A stretch of 19,526 nt of DNA, taken from an uncultured Rhodospirillales bacterium. GTDB taxonomy: Bacteria; Pseudomonadota; Alphaproteobacteria; RF32; CAG-239. The notes under the pieces are model-generated. The model was not told the DNA's origin and made no database searches. It was given only the letters and a program-made list of their open reading frames with translations. The stretch spans positions 1 through 19,526 of the forward strand of contig CADBMA010000062.1 of assembly GCA_902795665.1 (NCBI GenBank). The letters run 5' to 3'. The position numbers and the translations under genes are program-made. Below, piece by piece: positions 15,459 through 19,526 of the stretch. Each line of letters opens with the position of its first letter. Position 1 is the stretch's first letter.

Positions 15459-16436
15459 ATGCAAATTTTGGATTTTGACAGTCAGGTTTTTTTAGCTCCA
15501 ATGGCGGGAATTACCGATAAACCGCTACGAAAGCTGGTGCATTCTTTTGGAAAAGGAAATATTGTATCAGAAATGGTGGCAATAAATGCCCTTGAACGCA
15601 ACAATCCTAAAACATCTAGAATTGCTGATGTGCGTGATGAGCCGTATCCGGTGACGGTTCAGCTGGTAGGCGGAGATGCTTTATTGTTTGCAAATGCGGC
15701 GCGTTTGGCTGCGGAATTGGGAGCGCACAATATTGATATAAATATGGGATGTCCGGTCCGCAAGATTGTGAACAATAATTCCGGTTCTGCATTGAGTAAA
15801 GATTTAATGATGGCGGCTAAAATTATTGATAGCACGGTTAAAGCAACACCATTGCCGGTCAGTGTTAAGTTTCGCCTTGGTTGGGATCATGAGCATATCA
15901 ATGCGGTAGAATTTGCAAAAATGTGTGAGGATAGCGGCGCATCGTATATTACTGTTCATGGGCGAACACGGAGTGATTTTTATTCCGGAAATGCGAACTG
16001 GGATAAAATTGCAGAGGTTAAAACGGCTGTTAAAATTCCGGTAGTGGGAAATGGAGATGTTACTGATGGAATTTCGGCTCGCCGTATGATTGATTATACC
16101 GGTGTAGATGCAGTTATGATTGGACGCGCGACACTTGGCGCCCCATGGCTGATTGCAGAAATAGATAAATATCTCAGGCATGGAGAATGTTCACCAAGAA
16201 AAACTGCGGCAGAAGTCAAAATTATATTGTTAAATCACATCAAAGGATTGTATGAATATTATGGTGAAAGAACGGCTTTGGCACTGTCACGTAAATATGT
16301 TTGTTGGTACAGCAAGGGGTTTCATGACGCAAAGCACTTTCGGGAGCAATATGTAAAAACTAATAATTTTGAAGACGCATTTTCCGTAATTGATGATTAT
16401 TTTGATGGTTTGAAGGAGGACACATTATGCGTATAA
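15459..16436 (+). CDS. dusB: tRNA-dihydrouridine synthase DusB (NifR3)
   Basis: 325 residues, normal length. An FMN-dependent enzyme that reduces uridine to dihydrouridine in tRNA. Motifs: FLAPMAGITDKPLRKL (11-26), the catalytic DINMGCPVRKI with C98, VKFRLGWD, YITVHGRTR, IPVVGNGDV and AVMIGRATLGAPW for FMN phosphate binding. The C-terminal helical tRNA-binding domain has the SRKYVCWYSKGF segment. Historically called nifR3, it is the first gene of the ntr operon in many Alphaproteobacteria; here it is followed directly by trkA. The ATG is 1 nt past the stop of the coiled-coil gene and has no Shine-Dalgarno sequence, which suggests translation coupled to the upstream gene. Confidence 0.95.
   Translation: MQILDFDSQVFLAPMAGITDKPLRKLVHSFGKGNIVSEMVAINALERNNPKTSRIADVRDEPYPVTVQLVGGDALLFANAARLAAELGAHNIDINMGCPVRKIVNNNSGSALSKDLMMAAKIIDSTVKATPLPVSVKFRLGWDHEHINAVEFAKMCEDSGASYITVHGRTRSDFYSGNANWDKIAEVKTAVKIPVVGNGDVTDGISARRMIDYTGVDAVMIGRATLGAPWLIAEIDKYLRHGECSPRKTAAEVKIILLNHIKGLYEYYGERTALALSRKYVCWYSKGFHDAKHFREQYVKTNNFEDAFSVIDDYFDGLKEDTLCV
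16413..16419 (+). promoter_or_regulatory. Strong ribosome binding site of trkA inside dusB
   Basis: AAGGAGG is placed 7 nt before ATG 16427, within the last codons of dusB. It fixes the trkA start despite the 10-nt overlap. Confidence 0.7.
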
Positions 16437-17785
16437 TAGTTGGTGGTGCAAATAGCATTAGTCGCAGCATAGTTGGTTATTTGAGCCATGGTAATAACGA
16501 TATTGCGGTTGTTGATACAGATGAAAAGGCTTTGAATGATATTGCTCAAGAATGGGATATTATGCCTATTTGCGGCTTGGTGTCTCATCCTGATGTTTTG
16601 AAAAAAGCCGGTGCGTCGAATGCTGATTTGTTGATTGCGGCAACAGATAATGATGAAGTGAATATGATTGCTTGTCAGGCAGCTTATACTTTGTTTGATA
16701 TTCCGCGGCGAGTTGCTTGTATTGATTCACGTGTTTATTTTAAGGCAGCATGGGGAGGACTGTTTAATGAGGATAGTCTGCCAATTGATTTAGTGATATC
16801 TCCAGAATATGAAATTGCCAAAGCTGTTATGAATATAATTAAAATTCCAGGAATGTCGGCTGTTTATCCGTTGTGCGGACAAAAGCTGAAATTATTATCA
16901 TTTCGTATTACTAAAAAATGTCCTTTGGCTCAGATTCCCTTGTGTAATTTATCAATTTCGGCTCCGGATTTGAATGTTATGATAGTGAGCATCGTGCGAG
17001 GTGGAAAAATTATTCTTCCTAATGGAAGTGATATGATGCATGGCGGAGATGAAATTACTATATTGGCTGAAAGTGACAAGATTGAAGATGTGCTCCATGC
17101 TTTTGGTCAGGAACACAAATCGAATGAAAGAGTATTGATTGTCGGGGGTAACAAAACAGCGTTGTATTTAGCTGAGAGACTTGAAACCGACGATAATATT
17201 ATAAGCTGTAAAATTATTGATAACAATCCGAATACGGTGGAAGATTTGGCAAGTAGTTTAAGTAAAACCGATGTTTATAGCGGCTCGATAATGAGTGAGG
17301 CAATTTTGGAAGAAATCAGCATCGGAGAGGCTGATGTTTCAGTTGCTGTTGATTTTGAAGACAAAGATAATCTGGTAGCATCAATGGTGGCAAAGAAAAA
17401 CGGAGTGGAAAATACAATAGCTCTGGTAACGGAACGCACAGCAAATACACAAATTATTAATATTGGAGAAAATATTTTAATTGACCGCACGTCAATCACA
17501 ATGTCGTCAATTTTGCGCGAATTGCGAAAGGCAAATATTGTTCAGGCATATTCGCAAGGGGCATCATTAGGAGAAGTGTGGGAAATAGCAATTCATGAAA
17601 ATTCAATGCTGCTGGGAACAGATATTGAAAAAGTTAATATTCCGCAAGATTGTAAAATATGTGCATTGGTGCGCAAAGATGATGTTTATTTTAATTTGAA
17701 AGATATGGAGATAGCTGTTGGTGACCATTTGGTGGTATTCTGCACCCCAGATGCTGTACGAAAAGCAGAAAAAGTTTTTGCATAA
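16427..17785 (+). CDS. trkA: Trk potassium uptake regulatory subunit TrkA
   Basis: 452 residues with the TrkA layout of two Rossmann (RCK-N) and two RCK-C domains: about 1-120, 135-225, 228-350 and 370-450. TrkA is a cytoplasmic ring that binds NAD(H) or ATP and gates the TrkH/TrkG potassium channel. The aspartates ending the second strand are present (AVVDTDE; KIIDNNP), but both glycine-rich loops are poor: GGANSIS (6-12) instead of GAGxVG, and VGGNKTA instead of GGGNIG. The TrkA-C domains look normal (GSDMMHGGDEITILAE; VGDHLVVFCTPD at the end). The start overlaps dusB by 10 nt. No trkH is in the window. The neighbourhood dusB-trkA-hfq-hflX is the usual alphaproteobacterial setting without ntrBCYX. 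Confidence 0.9.
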   Translation: MRIIVGGANSISRSIVGYLSHGNNDIAVVDTDEKALNDIAQEWDIMPICGLVSHPDVLKKAGASNADLLIAATDNDEVNMIACQAAYTLFDIPRRVACIDSRVYFKAAWGGLFNEDSLPIDLVISPEYEIAKAVMNIIKIPGMSAVYPLCGQKLKLLSFRITKKCPLAQIPLCNLSISAPDLNVMIVSIVRGGKIILPNGSDMMHGGDEITILAESDKIEDVLHAFGQEHKSNERVLIVGGNKTALYLAERLETDDNIISCKIIDNNPNTVEDLASSLSKTDVYSGSIMSEAILEEISIGEADVSVAVDFEDKDNLVASMVAKKNGVENTIALVTERTANTQIINIGENILIDRTSITMSSILRELRKANIVQAYSQGASLGEVWEIAIHENSMLLGTDIEKVNIPQDCKICALVRKDDVYFNLKDMEIAVGDHLVVFCTPDAVRKAEKVFA

Positions 17786-17795
17786 TTTGTAAACA

Positions 17796-17825
17796 TTGCT
17801 TTACTATTTTGAAAAAAATGATACT
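17796..17825 (+). promoter_or_regulatory. Possible hfq promoter
   Basis: In the 79-bp gap after trkA, TTGCTT (17796-17801), 18-nt spacer and GATACT (17820-17825) form a weak promoter. AAGGA is found about 8 nt before the hfq ATG. The gap has no terminator-like hairpin, so read-through from trkA is also possible. Confidence 0.3.
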
Positions 17826-17864
17826 ACAAAAAATGAACGATAATAAAGAATAAGGAAAAATATA

Positions 17865-18089
17865 ATGTCCACCAATAAAGTTCAAGAAGATTTTTTAGGC
17901 GATATACGCAAAAATGAGATTGCAGTTACGGTATTTTTGGTTAATGGCGTAAAATTGCAAGGTGTAATTACTTGGTTTGATGAGACGTCTATTTTGTTGC
18001 GTCGCGATGGTCATACCCAGTTGATTTATAAGCACGCTGTATCGACAATTATGCCGAGCTCGGCTGTTGATATAAACGGTGACGAATAG
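17865..18089 (+). CDS. hfq: RNA chaperone Hfq
   Basis: 74 residues. A hexameric Sm-like protein that pairs small RNAs with mRNAs. Sm1 is seen as FLVNGVKLQGVITWFD and Sm2 as YKHAVSTIMP, with the Q-x-x-F-L segment (VQEDFL) at the N-terminus lining the proximal RNA site. RRDGHTQL between the motifs is the alphaproteobacterial form; gammaproteobacterial Hfq has a shorter, different sequence there. The C-terminal tail is very short (about 10 residues after TIMP). It overlaps hflX by 11 nt, the usual partner order. Confidence 0.96.
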   Translation: MSTNKVQEDFLGDIRKNEIAVTVFLVNGVKLQGVITWFDETSILLRRDGHTQLIYKHAVSTIMPSSAVDINGDE

Positions 18090-19362
18090 TCTTTCTAAAA
18101 ATAAGGTTTATCGAACCAGGGCGGCGGTGGTTTGTCCGTGGACGCCTTTGTCTGCCTTTGATGCTGAGGCACGACTACGCGAGACCGTTGATTTGGGCGC
18201 AGCTATTGATTTGGATGTAGTGTGGTCAGATATTATAAAATTGCGCGAAATTCGGGCCGGTAGTTTCTTTGGACAAGGAGTGATTGCGCGTATTGCGGCG
18301 ATTGTTTCAGAAAAAGAGGTAGAGTTGCTGGTGGTTGATGCTGATTTGATGCCAATTCAACAGCGCAATCTTGAAAAAGAGCTGAATATTAAAATAATTG
18401 ACCGGACAGCATTGATTTTAGAAATATTTGGTGAACGGGCTCAGACAAAAGAAGGTAGACTGCAGGTCGAATTGGCGCATTTGACATATCAGAGGAGCCG
18501 TTTGGTTCGCAGTTGGACGCATTTGGAGCGTCAGCGGGGCGGTGCCGGATTTTTGGGAGGTCCCGGAGAAACACAGATTGAACTTGATCGCCGCATTATC
18601 GATGAAAATATTGTCAAAATTAACACGACGCTGGAAAAAATTAAGAAAACCAGAGGGTTGCAACGCACGGCTCGTAAAAAAGTTCCATATCCGATAGTGG
18701 CTTTGGTTGGTTATACCAATACCGGTAAATCTACCTTATTTAATCGCTTGACGCAGGCAAATGTTTTTGCCGAAGACCTTTTGTTTGCTACGCTGGACAC
18801 AACAATGCGCCGCCTGAAACTGCCATCTGGATGCGAAATAATATTGTCAGATACGGTTGGTTTTATTTCAGATTTGCCTCACGAATTGATTATGGCTTTT
18901 CGAGCAACACTGGAAGAGGTGGTGGAGGCAGATGTAGTTATACAAGTTCTTGATTCGGGAAATAAGGATAATCGCCAACAACGGCAAGATGTATTGGAGG
19001 TTTTGCATAATCTGGGATTGGAGCAGATTGAATATCAAAATAACTATATTGAGGTTTATAACAAAATTGATTTAGTTGCAGATGGCAGCTTAAAATTTGG
19101 AGATAAATCACTGCCAATATCAGCATTAACAGGGCAGGGATGTGATGCTTTGCTGCTGCGCCTTGATGAAGTGCTTAGACGCAACTATAAAGAGCTGACT
19201 ATAAATATTGATGCTGCCGATGGGCGGTTATGGGCGTGGTTGCATTGCCATGGTGAAATTATTAAAAGTAAAGAGCGTGGTAATATGATGCAAATTACAG
19301 TCAGGTTAAGCGCTGCAGATTATAGTCGTTTGCAGAATATGTATGAGGTTGGTTTGACTTGA
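18079..19362 (+). CDS. hflX: Ribosome-associated GTPase HflX (GTG start)
   Basis: 427 residues, normal length. HflX splits or rescues stalled 70S ribosomes under stress. The N-terminal nucleotide-binding domain (about 15-110) is followed by the coiled linker with GGPGETQIELDRR (160-172), then the GTPase: G1 GYTNTGKST (211-219), G2 ATLDTT, G3 DTVGF (258-262), G4 NKID (328-331), G5 SAL (348-350). The G1 residue before GKS is T where HflX usually has A. GTG 18079 is taken as start because the family N-terminus (AAVVCPW, then EARLRETVDLGAAIDLDV) begins about 14 residues later and no ATG is in range. The ribosome site is weak, and the 11-nt overlap with hfq suggests coupled translation. Confidence 0.95.
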   Translation: MTNSLSKNKVYRTRAAVVCPWTPLSAFDAEARLRETVDLGAAIDLDVVWSDIIKLREIRAGSFFGQGVIARIAAIVSEKEVELLVVDADLMPIQQRNLEKELNIKIIDRTALILEIFGERAQTKEGRLQVELAHLTYQRSRLVRSWTHLERQRGGAGFLGGPGETQIELDRRIIDENIVKINTTLEKIKKTRGLQRTARKKVPYPIVALVGYTNTGKSTLFNRLTQANVFAEDLLFATLDTTMRRLKLPSGCEIILSDTVGFISDLPHELIMAFRATLEEVVEADVVIQVLDSGNKDNRQQRQDVLEVLHNLGLEQIEYQNNYIEVYNKIDLVADGSLKFGDKSLPISALTGQGCDALLLRLDEVLRRNYKELTINIDAADGRLWAWLHCHGEIIKSKERGNMMQITVRLSAADYSRLQNMYEVGLT

Positions 19363-19387
19363 CGTCTGAGCGAAAATGATATATATG
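19359..19387 (+). promoter_or_regulatory. Possible promoter overlapping the hflX stop codon
   Basis: TTGACG (19359-19364), the alphaproteobacterial -35 consensus, spans the hflX TGA. TATATG follows after a 17-nt spacer (19382-19387). It would transcribe the small gene at 19423. Confidence 0.4.
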
Positions 19388-19422
19388 ATTACATAAGTTT
19401 AATTTTTTAAAAATTATCATGT

Positions 19423-19526
19423 ATGAAAATAGTGTTATTGCTGTTAATCGTGTTATCATTTATGGCTGTACTTTCTGCATTGCGCAACAAAGAGTTGGCA
19501 GACGACAGAAAATGTAATTCTTGCCT
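19423..19526 (+). CDS. Small exported or membrane protein, partial (C-terminus outside window)
   Basis: From ATG 19423 the frame stays open to the window end (34 codons and 2 nt). It begins MKIVLLLLIVLSFMAVLSA, a clear signal peptide or membrane anchor, then LRNKELADDRKCNSC with a C-x2-C pair. I do not recognise the family. There is no good ribosome site. A competing ATG at 19419 in another frame ends after 32 codons and lacks a signal sequence. The gene is supported mainly by the hydrophobic N-terminus and the promoter-like sequence upstream. Confidence 0.5.
   Translation, partial: MKIVLLLLIVLSFMAVLSALRNKELADDRKCNSC

Noticed and set aside
19400..19416. Perfect AT-only palindrome (8-nt arms) after hflX as a terminator
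   Set aside because: The stem is A/T only and would be unstable, and it lies just before the next gene start; it could equally be chance in AT-rich DNA.
19419..19517. ATG at 19419 as start of a 32-codon gene
   Set aside because: It ends in a stop, has no ribosome site and no signal sequence; the overlapping frame from 19423 encodes a clear signal peptide.

Overview
The window reads as chromosomal DNA of an AT-rich alphaproteobacterium. The best taxonomic signs are a DUF2155 protein (a mainly alphaproteobacterial family), an Hfq of the alphaproteobacterial type (carrying the RRDGH insertion), and the chain dusB/nifR3 - trkA - hfq - hflX, which is the familiar nifR3-ntrBCYX-trkA-hfq-hflX locus of Alphaproteobacteria without its ntr genes. 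High AT content, an Rnf complex with a Bacteroidota-like gene order, and lost regulators fit a host- or gut-associated anaerobic or microaerophilic lineage. That placement is inference. No tRNA, rRNA, CRISPR array, insertion sequence or convincing rho-independent terminator was seen.

Left half, minus strand (about 1-9075). Reading right to left in the direction of transcription: apbE (FMN transferase), rseC, then rnfB-C-D-G-E-A, tightly packed with overlaps of 4-8 nt or 1-nt gaps, except for 74 bp between rseC and rnfB that holds a possible internal promoter. The products form an ion-translocating ferredoxin:NAD+ oxidoreductase together with the enzyme that attaches FMN to RnfD and RnfG. After a 103-bp gap with another possible promoter comes a cell-envelope operon: two tandem MlaD/MCE-domain proteins, a secreted DUF2155 protein with a long acidic tail, and a family 2 glycosyltransferase cut by the window edge.

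Right half, plus strand (about 9159-19526). A CDP-alcohol phosphatidyltransferase and a compact DsbD-type thiol:disulfide transporter are divergent from apbE. Then comes a 1318-residue membrane-anchored helical protein with no proline in its last 1093 residues, stop-to-start coupled to dusB, which overlaps trkA. A second transcription unit holds hfq and hflX, again overlapping. The window ends inside a small signal-peptide-bearing gene.

The most interesting points are: the long proline-free coiled-coil protein with long-period internal repeats, a candidate polarity scaffold; an RnfB that has lost the three-cysteine motif of its last [4Fe-4S] cluster while keeping the cysteine that serves the partner cluster; the Bacteroidota-like rnf order in an alphaproteobacterial context; the missing ntrBCYX block; a DsbD that seems to lack two membrane helices; and a TrkA whose two nucleotide-binding glycine motifs are both degenerate. 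No wholly new multi-gene system was identified with confidence.
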